From: Tieghemostelium lacteum
Lineage: Eukaryota > Evosea > Eumycetozoa > Dictyosteliales > Raperosteliaceae
DNA: 64,000 nt
Assembly (NCBI GenBank): GCA_001606155.1
Contig: LODT01000034.1
Span: 225,665-289,664, forward strand
Reading direction: 5' to 3'
A program made the position numbers and the translations under genes. Within the stretch, counting starts at the first letter, position 1. Each line of letters starts with the position of its first letter. Below, piece by piece: positions 10,873 to 23,300 of this stretch. Below the pieces are notes generated by a model. It did not search any database and was not told the DNA's origin. It saw only the letters and a list, made by a program, of their open reading frames with translations.

Positions 10873-11377
10873 GATAAAAATTTCTTCCTAAAATAGTAAA
10901 AAAACAGATAGAAAAATAAAAAGAAAAGAAATAGATTAATATTATCAGTATATAAAATGTTTATATATGTGTGTATCAAATATCTGTACTATATTATTTA
11001 AATAAAAAGATTAAAAAAAAAAAATTAAAAAGAGATAAACTATACAGATAATCAATTATATATACTTACTAGTTTGATGTTTAGAATTATAGTAAAAAAA
11101 AAATTAAAAAAAAAAAAACTCAAAATATTATATTGATTAATGAAATTTCCATCAAAACCTAATTAGAACTAACGAGTTAATATTTATAACCTTTATTTAA
11201 TGTTCTATCTTAAATTTAAATTTAGTGGAATTTGATCAAAAGACTTCTAATCTCATGACCTCTGATATTTTCAAGTGTATCAAAATAAGGACCCAGAGTA
11301 GTGCAATATTTGGATTTCAGGGGTATCCACTATCATCTACAATATATATGTAAAAGCAATTATTGTTTTGGTGAATT
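10873..11377. other. Intergenic region with a second coding-like scrap
   Basis: AT-rich 5' flank of the PQQ gene and 3' flank of coa5. At 11225-11353 a plus-strand frame is open; it includes MTSDIF and AIFGFQGYPL, and ends with ATG-TAA. It shares a 13-base string with the tract at 9730. No family recognised. Confidence 0.4.
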
Positions 11378-11789
11378 TTAATTTGATGTTGGTTTACTAT
11401 TGACATTTGATTCTTTTGCTTTTTCCTCTCTTGTTCTTCTCTTTTCAGTTATATCTTTTTCCCAAGTTTGAGCAGTAACATTACCTCTGAATCTACTTCT
11501 GGTATCGAACTGATATACATATTAAAATAGTTAGGTTATATGTTTATATAAGTAGTTTGATAGAATTTAAAATACAAACCATATCTGTTTTACATTTAAA
11601 ATAGGTATATAGTAAATCAGAACAATCTTTATCTGTTTGGGCTAAATCTTTTGATTTTAAGCATTCATGGAATGTTTTACCAGATGCCATACATTCACTG
11701 TTTTTTATACATTCCACAATACTATTTTTAATTGATTGACATGGGTGTTGTGGTTCTCTATCAAAAGTTGTAGATTCTGGTAAACTCAT
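11378..11789 (-). CDS. coa5: Cytochrome c oxidase assembly factor COA5/Pet191
   Basis: Small intermembrane-space protein needed for complex IV assembly. Exons 11789-11580 and 11509-11378 join phase 0 (ATG|TTC), giving 113 aa. Cysteines are spaced as twin CX9C: C17-x9-C27 and C56-x9-C66, with extra C33 and C43, matching Pet191 (PCQSIKNSIVEC, CSDLLYTYFKC). The second exon begins FDTRSRFRGN, equivalent to the DNRARFRGRKGY end of animal COA5. It then adds about 33 polar, charged residues not present in animals. Without the splice the Pet191 C-terminal motif would be missing, so the intron (donor GTTTGT, less canonical than its neighbours) is supported. Confidence 0.9.
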
Positions 11790-11906
11790 TCTCTAGGCGT
11801 AATATTCGACAGACGAACGCAAATTAAATTTGTAAAAATTAAAAAATCAGAAATATGTCATATGAGAATTTAAATTTAAAGAAAATTGTATTTCAATTTC
11901 ATTTAT

Positions 11907-12776
11907 TCAATAACGTGGTCGTATTTTTGGACTGGTTTTTGGAAGTATTATATGAGTTTGTGATGTTTCTTGTGATCCTTTCAGCTTTTTAATATTCTTT
12001 GATGGACTGACATTATCAATTTCTTTTCTTTTATTATTCTTTTTTGGCGATGATATTGGTGTTAATACTCTTTTCGTAACATTTTTAGATATAGGCTTTT
12101 TTGGTTTTTCTGGTATAACTTCTTCATCTACTTCTTCTTCCTCCTCTTCTTGTGAGGATTTTTCTTCTTGTTTGTCTGTATTTACATGATCATCTTCATC
12201 CTCCTCCTTTTCTTCTTCATCCTCTTCCTCTTCTTGTGATGATTTTTCTATATCTTCCTCTTCTCCCTCTTCCTCTTCCTCTTTCTCCTCTTGTTCTTGT
12301 GAAGACTTTTCTTTTTCCTCATCTTCAACCTCTTCTTCATTTTTCTTTTTTGGTGATGATATATTATTATTATATAAAGTATCATTAAATTTAACTTCTT
12401 TGTATTTTTTAAGAGGTGGAATATTTGTTTTATCTTTAGAGTATTTAAATTGGTAAGATCCAATCTTGAATGTGGAGTGGTGAGGAATTTCCAATTCTCT
12501 CTTTTTAATATCAAATGTATATTGACCATCAATGATAATAGCACTGTTATCACCAGCCATATTTGTCAAATAAGCATTTTGTATTTTACCTCCAGCATAA
12601 TAGACTTGAAACTTTGCATGTACTCCAAAAACAAATTCATCTCCACCTTTTAGTGGTTCTATAATGATTCCACATTTGTTTTTGTTATTTCCAATTAGTG
12701 TTTTGTTATGTGGTAATGTTACAGAATAAATGTCTTTTCCTCTCTCTTGGAGTATAAGTTCTCCAAAGAATTTCAT
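11907..12776 (-). CDS. FHA-like domain protein with acidic KSSQE repeats
   Basis: 289 aa, single exon. Residues 1-115 resemble a forkhead-associated (FHA) beta-sandwich: VTLPHNKTLIGNNKNKCGI, then VFGVHAKFQVYY where VHAKF occupies the usual S/G-x-x-H position, and AYLTNMAGDNSAIIIDGQ in place of the usual D-x-S-x-N-G strand. Residues 140-225 are almost wholly acidic and contain KSSQEQEEKEEE, EKSSQEEEEDEEE and EEKSSQEEEEEE, a repeated SSQE/acidic unit typical of CK2 targets or ATM-type SQ clusters. The C-terminal 60 residues are basic with SPKK and SPSK motifs. The architecture suggests a nuclear phosphopeptide-binding scaffold, which is inference. The canonical FHA Arg/Ser pair is not obvious. 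Divergent from pex3. Confidence 0.7.
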   Translation of the reverse strand: MKFFGELILQERGKDIYSVTLPHNKTLIGNNKNKCGIIIEPLKGGDEFVFGVHAKFQVYYAGGKIQNAYLTNMAGDNSAIIIDGQYTFDIKKRELEIPHHSTFKIGSYQFKYSKDKTNIPPLKKYKEVKFNDTLYNNNISSPKKKNEEEVEDEEKEKSSQEQEEKEEEEEGEEEDIEKSSQEEEEDEEEKEEDEDDHVNTDKQEEKSSQEEEEEEVDEEVIPEKPKKPISKNVTKRVLTPISSPKKNNKRKEIDNVSPSKNIKKLKGSQETSQTHIILPKTSPKIRPRY

Positions 12777-12875
12777 TATTTCATTCGCTAATTGAGGAAC
12801 TAAGAAAATCTAAAAAAAACTTAAATTTTTTTTCTTTCATTTTTAACTCCTCTTATCTGAACATCAATATCCAAA
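12777..12875. promoter_or_regulatory. 99-base divergent promoter, FHA-like gene / pex3
   Basis: The two start codons lie 99 bases apart on opposite strands, so both 5' UTRs and promoters must share this stretch. It contains A/T runs at about 12813-12833. Function inferred from position. Confidence 0.5.
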
Positions 12876-14264
12876 ATGAACGAAAAAACAAAAGAACTTA
12901 AAAATAAGATTATTGAATATGGATTACCACTATTAACTGAAATACCAAGATTTTTATATAATCATAAACTTGGTGTATTTCTAGTAGGATTTGGAAGTAG
13001 TGTAGCTGTTTTGTATCACAAAATGAGAAATTCAAGAAAGAATCAAATGATAGTAGTATCAAAAGAAAAGTATGTTTAGATACATATCTACATTTAAATA
13101 ATGATCACACTCTAATAGTTGAAACACAATAGAGTTGCACAATTCTTTGAGAAGAGTCAACAATTTAGTAATAATACAGTGCAATTCATAATTTCAAACT
13201 TTTTAATACAAAAGAAAATTTTGGATGAGTATATTGATATAACATCAATATCATTAAAAATTAGATGTGCATCAACACCTGAAGAGAAAAAGATGTTTAC
13301 TGATGAATTAGGTTATTCAAGTATGTCATCTATCACCAAACCATTTATTATGATCTCAAATTATTAATTATTCAATTTAGTTATATCAAGACTATATACA
13401 ACACTTTATACCATTCCATTAATTCTATTATTGAATAGAATTCAAATTAATCTCATTGGAAAATATTGTTATTTAGATTATATCATTTATCAGACAGAAG
13501 AGAACAGATTGATTAATGAAAAAGATGAAAAGACATTTATTTCATTTAGTAACTATCTATTTGATTATAAATTTAGATACTTTATAGAGATGATTAAATC
13601 AGAAGTTACTGATGAACTTAAAAAGTAATTATAGAGTAATTTTTATATATTTTAGATTTTATAGATAATTAATATAATAATTTTATAATTTAGTTGGAAA
13701 TTAGATCAACAATCAACATATGAAGGCATTTTAATGTTATTGTTAAGAATTAGAAACAGATTTGAAAGTAAAAAAATATTATTAACATTGAATGACAAGA
13801 AATCAGAGATTGGAATCAATGAGAAATCAATGTTAAACTATTTAATACCAACTGAAACTGATCAGGTTAGATATGATGAAACTATTAGACATTTACTAGA
13901 CGAAGTTAGAAATATATTTGAAGATGATAAGTTTTATAGAGTATTATCAGATTCAATCAATACATCTTTTCTATGGTTTACAAAATCCCTTAGAACTGTA
14001 TTTGAATCCTCATCACCTCAAATACCAGAGGTAATTGAATCAAATCCCTATGTACCATTTGAAATCGAAATACCTAAACCTCTAAACATGTTACACCATC
14101 TCCAATTACTACCCAAAATTAACAAAATGGTAAATGAAGTCTTATCACCAGATTCCACCATCATTCAACAAATAATTCAAAATTCAAGTGATCAACCTGC
14201 ATTCCAAGAGTTTAATTACAAAATTTTAACAAACAATATTAATTTTAATCAATTAAAGTTTTAA
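12876..14264 (+). CDS. pex3: Peroxisomal biogenesis factor 3 (PEX3)
   Basis: Peroxisomal membrane anchor that binds PEX19 and inserts peroxisomal membrane proteins. Four exons: 12876-13069, 13133-13320, 13381-13624 and 13694-14264, all in frame, 398 aa (human 373). A basic N-terminus precedes a single membrane segment (LGVFLVGFGSSVAVLYH, about residues 32-48). The family is recognised from the block SRLYTTLYTIPLILLLNRIQ and INLIGKYCYLDYI, equivalent to the VLLRVQLNIIGGYIYLD core of animal PEX3. A later match is ETDQVRYDETIRHLLDEVRN plus IFEDDKFYRVLSDSIN. The second exon's acceptor is the AG at 13131-13132, not the AG 14 bases upstream, because only this keeps the frame. Exon 2 stops at 13320, before a stretch that reads on only to a stop. 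Confidence 0.9.
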
Positions 14265-14339
14265 ATCTAGATTGAAAGTTAATTTAATTGTTTTATTTTA
14301 TTTTTATTTATTTATTTTTGTATTGTGGATTGAAATGAT

Positions 14340-17300
14340 TTAGATCCAACCACCCCAACCAACCCAAGATCTTGAGAGAATATTTGGATCAGTTGCTTGA
14401 TCAATTAGACAATCAACTTGTTGTTTAACAGAATTACAAACTTTACCAACTTTGGAACGAATGTTGTGTCTAGGGTCACCTTTAATTATGGCTTCTAATG
14501 GTTTTTCATAAGCAGTACCAGAATGGATAGAGGATGCAAGTTCCTCTAGAGTGATTGCTGAAGGGTTGTAGAGTTCCAATTTCTTTTTGGCAATTGAAAC
14601 TTTTTGTTTGGGGAACCATTCATTTTTGGTATCTTTTGGATGTTTACCCTGTTCTTTAACTAGACGACTTGCAAGTTTAGACCAATCCAATAGAGGTTCT
14701 TTTACAAAGACATCCATAGTAGTTAATAGGATATCTTTATGTTGTTGTAGAGCTGACATGGTATAGGTCATATTATGACTTAAAAGACCAACTGGATCCA
14801 AAGGTTGAAGGAATGATGTAAATTGACGAGTCAAACGGAATGGCATCAATTCGGGAATAGGAAGGAATTGAGTGGCAGTACCAAAAGCATGTCCAAAATC
14901 AATACCAATCAAACGACCATCACGTTGAGAAATCAAAAAGTTTTCTAAATGTCTATCACCAATACCAATAACATAAGAACATATACAGAATGCAGCTAGA
15001 GATCTAGCAAATGAGTTTCTAATGAAAAGATAGGATTCAGGATTAGATGACAATGTCCAAATACCTGATTGTAATAGGTTACCTGGTATCTTTGAATGTT
15101 GTTTATCCAGTTTCTTTGCAACTTCATCTCTACCGCTATGGATAAACATTTGTTGATACAGTAAACCTGCTGGGGCATTTTGAACTTTAAGGTATTTTGA
15201 AAAATTATTTATCCATTCATTATGAATTTTAGTGGCTTCCAATCTAGATATACTGACTTGTGATCTAGCAGTCTTCTGTTGAATTGCCAATTGCTCTTCA
15301 ATGATTTCTCTGACTGGTTTGGTGTCATTCAACCACTCAATGATACCAACACTACTGGTCATAGGTACCACTTGATAGGTTGTAACTCTCAGACCTCTCT
15401 TTGAAGCTGGTGGATCTCTCTTTAGAATCTCATTCATAATCTGGAAGAGTTGTTGAATTCTTTGATCTAATCTCAAATCTTCACCACCTTTAATCAAAAA
15501 TGGATAATCCTTTTCATCATTACCATGAATCTTAATTCTCTTGGGTTTTCTCAATGAACCCATAACCAAAATAGTTGCATCGAAACTGGATATCTTAATA
15601 TGCTGTTCAGGTTGAGGTTTAGAGAAACCACTGTATTGACCTGGAATCTCCATTTCCATTGATAAAGGATGATTTGATTTATCAAATTCAGTTAACCATT
15701 GTGAAAAGTCTTTTAGTTTCATACTTGCAGTACTGGTAGGTTTCATATTCTTTGCCATTGCACCTGACATTTCAGCAACGGTTTCTAGGAGTTTTTTAGC
15801 ATCCATTTTCAACAGTTTACTAGCATCTCTACCAAAATGATTAAGGAATGGAGTCTCCCACTCTTTGGCAAATTTCAAATTGTACTCTCCTTGTACAGTC
15901 TTGGGATTGAAATTTTCATTGTAGATACTATTAAACTCTTTAATAATCTCACTGTGAGGCAGTGGAGTTTGTTTCATTAGACTCTTTAGTTGGTCCATTG
16001 CATCTTTAAATCTATGTTCTGGGTGAGTAAGTCTACCAAACTCTTCAACCAATTGATCAAGAAGAGGATGTTTTAATAGATCATCTAAAGGTTTAGCAAT
16101 CTTTTTAGCAACCGCACCAAATTGTTCAGAGCTGATCTTGTAAGGGAAATACAAAGCCTGTGGATAATATTTTGCAATTTCCAATAGAATCTGTATAATG
16201 ATAGGACCGAGTTGTGGTGAATCCAAGTATGGGAATATTTGGCTAATCCATCTAATAAACATCCAACTGGGTATTGTCAATACCTTAGCCTTGAAATCTG
16301 GTATTACCTTTTCATATTGAGTTAATATCTCTAGTAGTCTTGGGAACTTATCAATAGCACCTGGTATCTCTTCTCTTATAGCCTCTAGAGTTGAGTTGAT
16401 AATTGATCTTGCCAACTGTTCATTTCCAATATTTGCAGTATTGATATGAACTGATGAACCACTGGTAGAAGTCTGCTGTTTCAAAATGGAATCACAAAAA
16501 TTTGCAAATTTCAAATGAGCACTTTTCATCTTATTCACATTGCTATTCTTTTCCAATGCAGATAATGGTGAAGAGGATGAAGAAGATGACAGTTTCTCTT
16601 GGTTTTTACCATGTAATTGAATGGATTCACTATAGCATTTATAAGTTGATGAGAATAACTCATTTTTGAGATTAACCCCACTACCTGTTGATAATGAGCT
16701 AATTTGATTCTTTTGAATACTTTCACTGACAGTTTGAGAACCAAGATCTTTATCAAGTTGATAGATCTCCCAGTAAATGTCACCATGTAACTGAAGGTAT
16801 TTCTGATAGTTTTCATTGGATGACAATATAGATTCCTCATCTTTTTTAGATTCAATAAACTTGAGTGCCTTTACAAATCTATCTAATGTCTCTAAGGAAT
16901 TTGGTGAATTTTTAGCTTTTCTACAGTAGATTTTAATGAGTGATCTGACTAATGGGAATGCTAAATCATTGTCTTTAGTCTTGGGATAGGATTTTACAGA
17001 TAGACGGAAATAGTACTCTGATACTACAATGTTATTGAGTTTTAGTGAACCTTTAGACATTTGATGATAGAGTTCAGCACGTTCTTGAATGAGTAGAGTT
17101 TTAATTTGATTTTCTTGTTCAATCATTGTTGAAGACTGACTAATGAATCTTTCATAGAGTTTCTCTAAGAGTACTGATCTGAAAGACACAACATCATCCC
17201 AAACCATAATATCATCAATCTTTGATGGGTATCTAGATTTCCATGATTTTAAGAGTTGATTCAATTGAACAATATCAATTCTCTTGGCATTCTGAATGGT

Positions 17301-20300
17301 ATCTTCCTCAAAATTATCATCCAATAAAGTGAATTTATTGGTGGTTGCCATATGTAATGCTGTACCTTCATTTGACGATATAATCTTTCTCTTATTATTA
17401 GCTTTCTTTTGATTCTCTGTTGAGATGAGTGATAGGAATTCTTCAATTTCCACCACTTTTTGAAGAGGTTGTAATATACGATGTCTAGAAGCGATAGCTA
17501 ATGGATGTGATGATGACCATTGTTCTTTGAAATTTTGATAAAACTTTTGAATGTAGTAATCTGATTTGTTGTAATAACTTCTAGTGACCATTACAAAAGC
17601 CATTTCACCTGGGAAATGGTTTTCCAAATACTGGTATTGTTCAGGTGACAGTGATGACAAGAACTGGTAGAGTTGTGACCAATTCTCTTTTACCTTAAGA
17701 TTAAACTGAAGGAAATAGTTGATGAGAGTATCCTTATTCTGGTCATCAAATATAGATAAAGGCTCTTGGAAATAAGAATAAAAGTTCTCTCTTAGTGCTG
17801 TCAAATTACGAAGTTTCATATAACTCTCTAGACGACCATTCTCCCATAGATTAACCTCAGATTCTGATATATCTTTAATATCACCACTTTCAAGTTTACT
17901 AGTAGCTATATCATATACAGACAATACATTTAACCAATCGCCTTTCAATTCATATTCCAATGCTGATTTGGTATAGTTAACTACTTGCTCATTTTGACTT
18001 GCCTGTTTTCTTAGATCTTGTTGTTGTTTTTCTAAAAGACCTAAAATGATATCATCTTCTTTAATAGACTTATACAAATCTCTAAGATTATCCCAATATT
18101 CATTCATATTAGGAGTAGTATTAGTAGTGTTGGTACCAACACTACTCTTTTGATTCTGAATAGATAACAAGAGTTTTTCAATCAAAACAATACCCATAGG
18201 ATGGTTATTACTCTTCATAGAGATGGAAGATATCTGTGATGGTGTTGGTGAGAATTCTAAATTCTTTTCAGAGATATTCAATAGACATGATATCAAACTA
18301 GAATTGAATTTACATTGTCTAATTATAGAATCAATAGAGTCTTTTAATTGATTCTTGAAAGTCTGCATCTGGTCTCTATTTGGTAACTGACTATAGATAC
18401 TACTAAACAATGAAGAGAACATATAAACACCAATACTAGAGTCAATGTTACAAAGTGATTGTAGAGGTTTCATCAATTCTTGATATTTAATTTGAATATC
18501 AGGTAAATCACCAGCACGATATTTTCTAAACATTGTAATTTGATTTTCTCTAGCTTTTTTAGATTTCTCCAACAATGATTCTCTCTGTTTGTTCTTTTTA
18601 ACTTGGAATCTTGCAAATTGAGATATACTCTCTTTTTGTGATTTTTCATCAACCTTCTTGAAACGGTTTCTTCCTTCCATATATTTACCTAATCTTGCAT
18701 CCATTGGATCAACTGCTTTAGATTTTCTCTGTTGTTTTGCAGTTGATGTACCTCCACTATTATTATTATTATTATTATTATTAGTTGGGTCTATTGACAT
18801 ACTACTAGGGTAAAACTCTGAAAATGCACTTTGCGTCAATGTGAATTGTGGTGTTTGAGTAGCTCGAATTTCAAAATCATCAATAGACATAACAATATCA
18901 TTATCAGAAGCTGTACCTAATTGTGAGGAACTGAATAGTGGGTTCATATTAGATGTTCTATTCTGCCATGATGAATCTACTTGAACGTCTTTAAAATGGC
19001 ATTCAGAGAGTGGCTTATCAAAGAGAACTTTAGAGAATTCAGTTGATCTCCAACACAGTTGCAATAAGAGCGAACAACTGTTACCAAGCCATCTAGATTC
19101 AGTTTCTGGTGAATACATTTGATCAAAGAGTACTGTCAATCTAGTAACTGTATTTAATGATAGTATCTTATTATTATCCCAAAACTCTAGTAGTTTCTTG
19201 TGAATAGTTTGGTTTTCGTCAGAAAGACCAAGTAAGAGTGATGATACAATGTTTTTGTCTTGTTGGAAATCTTGGTAATTGTGGTAGAGGTATATGAGTA
19301 TCTCATAGAATATTAATCTACAAATTTCATTAGAGTTACTGCTGAATTGAGATGACAATAGTAACTGTAGAATCTGAGTTATAGTTGTCAAAGTGGTGTC
19401 CTTTTTCTTTATCAGCTTATAGAGAATCTTTAGGATAGTTAATTGTGTTTCACCTTCACGTATTCTGATTATATTATCAAGATTACAAGACTGTAGTTTC
19501 ATATACAAATCTTGAATATCATCAACACACCAAAAGATTATATTCAAAGCTATTAAACGGGACTCTGAAGTTACTTGAGGTAACAATGCAAAAATCTTTA
19601 CAAAAAAGTGTTGAATAAACTGTGGATAGTGAAGACCAATGAAATAGAGACAACTGAATGCTCTCTGATTCTCATTATTTGCCAAAATCAATAGTATTCT
19701 CTCTTTCAAAAGTTTCTGGAACACGTCACTTTCAATCTTATGTTTATGATTAAACAGTAGAATCATACCACAGACCTCAGATGCTGAATCATATAGCTCT
19801 TTGAAATCCTGTAAATTGTCAAGTACCAATTGATAGAATTTAAATTCAGAAACCACGGTATGGTCATGATCTTTGTCATAAGCTGGTATACCATTAGATA
19901 ACAATACTGATAGTAACACAAGACCTGTTGTTTTAATCTGTCTGGCTTTGGATTTATAGTCACCTTTCTGTGAGAGATAATCAACAATGATTGACTTGTC
20001 AACTTGGAATAACCCTTTCCATCTCTCTGTAAACATTTTAATAATATTTAGATTGGATTTAAGAATTCTTCTGTCATTACAATAGGCATTCTTGAATAGG
20101 AAATTCATAAATTTAGAGACTAGATCACGACTGGCAACTGAAAGTGGTTTTCTATCAGTTTCATAAAAGATGTTCTTCCAACGTAAGAGTATCATACAAG
20201 CATCTCTAACAAAATAATGGAACCCTGATCCACCATTATTAGGTGACATCACATACTCCATAATCAAAGGTATCCAATGTCTATGGAATCTTTCAAAATA

Positions 20301-23300
20301 TCTTGGTCTGTTGATTATCAATTTGATTATGAATATTTGGATATTTGGATTCAAATCCAAACTCTTTAACTTAATGTAAATCTCGTACATCCATTTTGGC
20401 ATATCATTAACATCATCTTCGTCATCTAGTAATGAATTTGGTTTCGATTGTACAGGTGCTACAAATTTACTCTGATATACATCAATAACCTTCAACATGG
20501 ATATCATTGATGGATTTGAGTTGACCTCATCAATTTCAATACTAGTACTACCACCTATATCCACTGTTGTCATTCCACTATCTGGAACTTGTAAATTACC
20601 ATCGCCACCTACACTTCCCATACTACCAGTACCTTGTGCTATATCAGTTGATTGTTGATCACCATCCGAAGCGGCTACATTTGGTAGGGATTTATTAATG
20701 AAATCTTGACTCAAACTAGAATCAGTAAAATACTGACTAGACAAGTATTTCAAGTCATTTGCAAACAGTGATTGCGGGGTTGAGTAACTAACAATGAAAT
20801 TAGTCTCTGGTTCAAACTTATAGGTTTTGGTAAGATCAATAATATTCTCCCAAATGAATTCATTCTTTTCCTTGTTCTCTTTGAAAAAGAAAACGTGGAA
20901 AAAGTTCTCCTTGTTTTGAGTTGAGATGATTACAGCTGCCAATGCACTAAATGCACTTCCATGATAGGTAGTACAAAGTGACCGAGTTACATACTTGTCA
21001 TCTGATGTCAATTTCTCTGATTTTGCAATATGAGCAGCTTTCATAATGGCACCTGTAAGTTCAGTTCCTTTCTGATCAGGTTTATTGTAAAAAAGTGGAT
21101 TGATACGATCTTTGATAGTCTGACTTGGCAATGCCTGATACAATGTCTCAATAAGATAGAAACATCCAATCTTTTCAATGATTGCTGATTTACGTTCCAT
21201 GCTATCAGATAGATACTTTTGTGTCAGTGGTTGAATAATGGACATTAACTCTGACATGTGTTTAACAAATATCTCTACGATGGAAGACTCTTGTAATTGT
21301 CTTATAATAGGAAGACAAAACTTTTGAACTAGTATAAGTTTGAGTTCATCTTGGTAGTCGTTACTTAGGAATATCTGGAAACAATGACTGAAAATGGATT
21401 TACATTGGTCATCATTAGAAGACTTTATGAGTCTTTCAAGGGACAGGTTGATGTATCCAATGTGGTGATGATCAGGTTCCTTTAGAATGTGTAATAGTAT
21501 ATCAATCATCATTGGATTCTTTGTGATTTCTAGTGTCTCTAAGAACCTTTCAACAGTGGAAATGTATTCGTTATATACAGGTGATCTTATAGTAAGATCT
21601 TTGGAAGACATTGGGAAATCATAGACTACAATTTCATTTAATTTCTCTTTGATTTCCTGACTCTGTTGAGAAGACAAATGTCCAAGAACAAATGGTAAGA
21701 GTACCAGTACTTTGTTTTTGAAACCTAATGAATTGTTTCTGTTTAGGTAACTCTTTAGAAGATCAAATACAAACTGGTTTCCAATGGGTGACTGGAAGAA
21801 TAGAGTTTCATCAATCTTTATCAGATTTTTAACAAACTCTACAATATTCTCTTTTTCAGCATTCTTTAGATTCACATTCAATGTCCATTCAGAGATCTTC
21901 TCTAGGAATGCCAATACAGATAACATTTCTTTCTTTGTAGTTGATTGTAATTGTTCTGATTTCTGAGACTGAATATGTAAACATATATCATTAAACAATT
22001 TATGAATATGGTTACTAGCCAGTATTCTCTTGGCAAGGAATGGTAGATAACTACTAAAGTTACGTGATATAAAGGTATTGATTTCAAACAAAAATGTTTT
22101 GTAAAAAATATCCTTTTGGTCATGTACATTGGTAATGACTTGTTGTTGTTGTTGTTGTTGATCATCAGTAGGAGTTGGAGGTGCATGATCAGTTATTATT
22201 AATTCCAAGAGTTCATTAGGTTTGATTTCATTTAGGTTGAATAGGAATTGAATAATGTGTTTACTGATTAGAAGTTTAGAAGGTGAAAGATTCTCACAAT
22301 GACTGTAGAGGTAGTCTAATAGATATTCACTTAGAGATCTTAAGGATTGTGACTGTTGTTTTAGAATATCTTGTAATAAACCTGATCCATGTGTTTGTAG
22401 ACTGTTATAAGCTTTAATTAGATTGAGTAATCTATCTGTACCTTCAGATTGAATTAAGTCACCAAGGTTAAAGAGATTATATGGCTTCTGTTGACAAAAC
22501 TCCAATAGAATTTGGAATAGAGTTTCTCTGTATTTTACACCTTGTTGTAGTACCAAAACCACCATATGTGTACAAACATCAATTAAAGGAGGGAATCTAA
22601 ATGATTTGTCCAAGAGTATCTTAAATTCACTCTTTCCTCTCAAGAGTTTCTCCCTGTCTTCTTGTTGCTCAAGGAATGACATAAATCCAATAGACTGACA
22701 ATCCATCAAACTAGTAACTAATAGTCTAAAGAAACCAGTACCTATATACGACATTAACTGTTGATATTTATACTTTTCAACCAATATGATAAACAGACCA
22801 AACAAATTCATTATAACTGAACACTTTAACTGATTGAACTTGTCGACTTCCTTTGGTGTCATAGATTGAAATAGACTACTCTGTTGATTAATCATTGCAA
22901 ACTCTTGTGTAAATACATGGAATCCATTATTCATAATCTTCGACTCCTTCTGAGAAAACAATTGATCAGGATCAACTAAAGACTCACTAAATACCCATGT
23001 ATAAAAGTTAACTGTAGTCTGCAATCTCTTGAACCAAAACTCAATATCCTTCAATGACTTTGTCTCCAACTTTGGAATCTTTAGAGATATTGTAGGCTCA
23101 GCTATAGCAACAAGGAATGATATTCCACCCTCTGATTTAACTCTATCTTTCAACCATTGACTTGGTGTCAATCCACTAGATATACAAGGAACCAATTGCA
23201 CAAACAGTATCATAGATTCATAACGTGCAAGTTTCTCGTGTCTACCACAATTCTCTTTAAATAACCACCAGACAAAGGACGATAAATCTGGATGTTCACG

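Noticed and set aside
13321-13367. Reading pex3 exon 2 through to the stop near 13367
   Set aside because: This would end PEX3 early. The GTATGT donor at 13321 and TTTAG acceptor at 13380 restore the conserved core.
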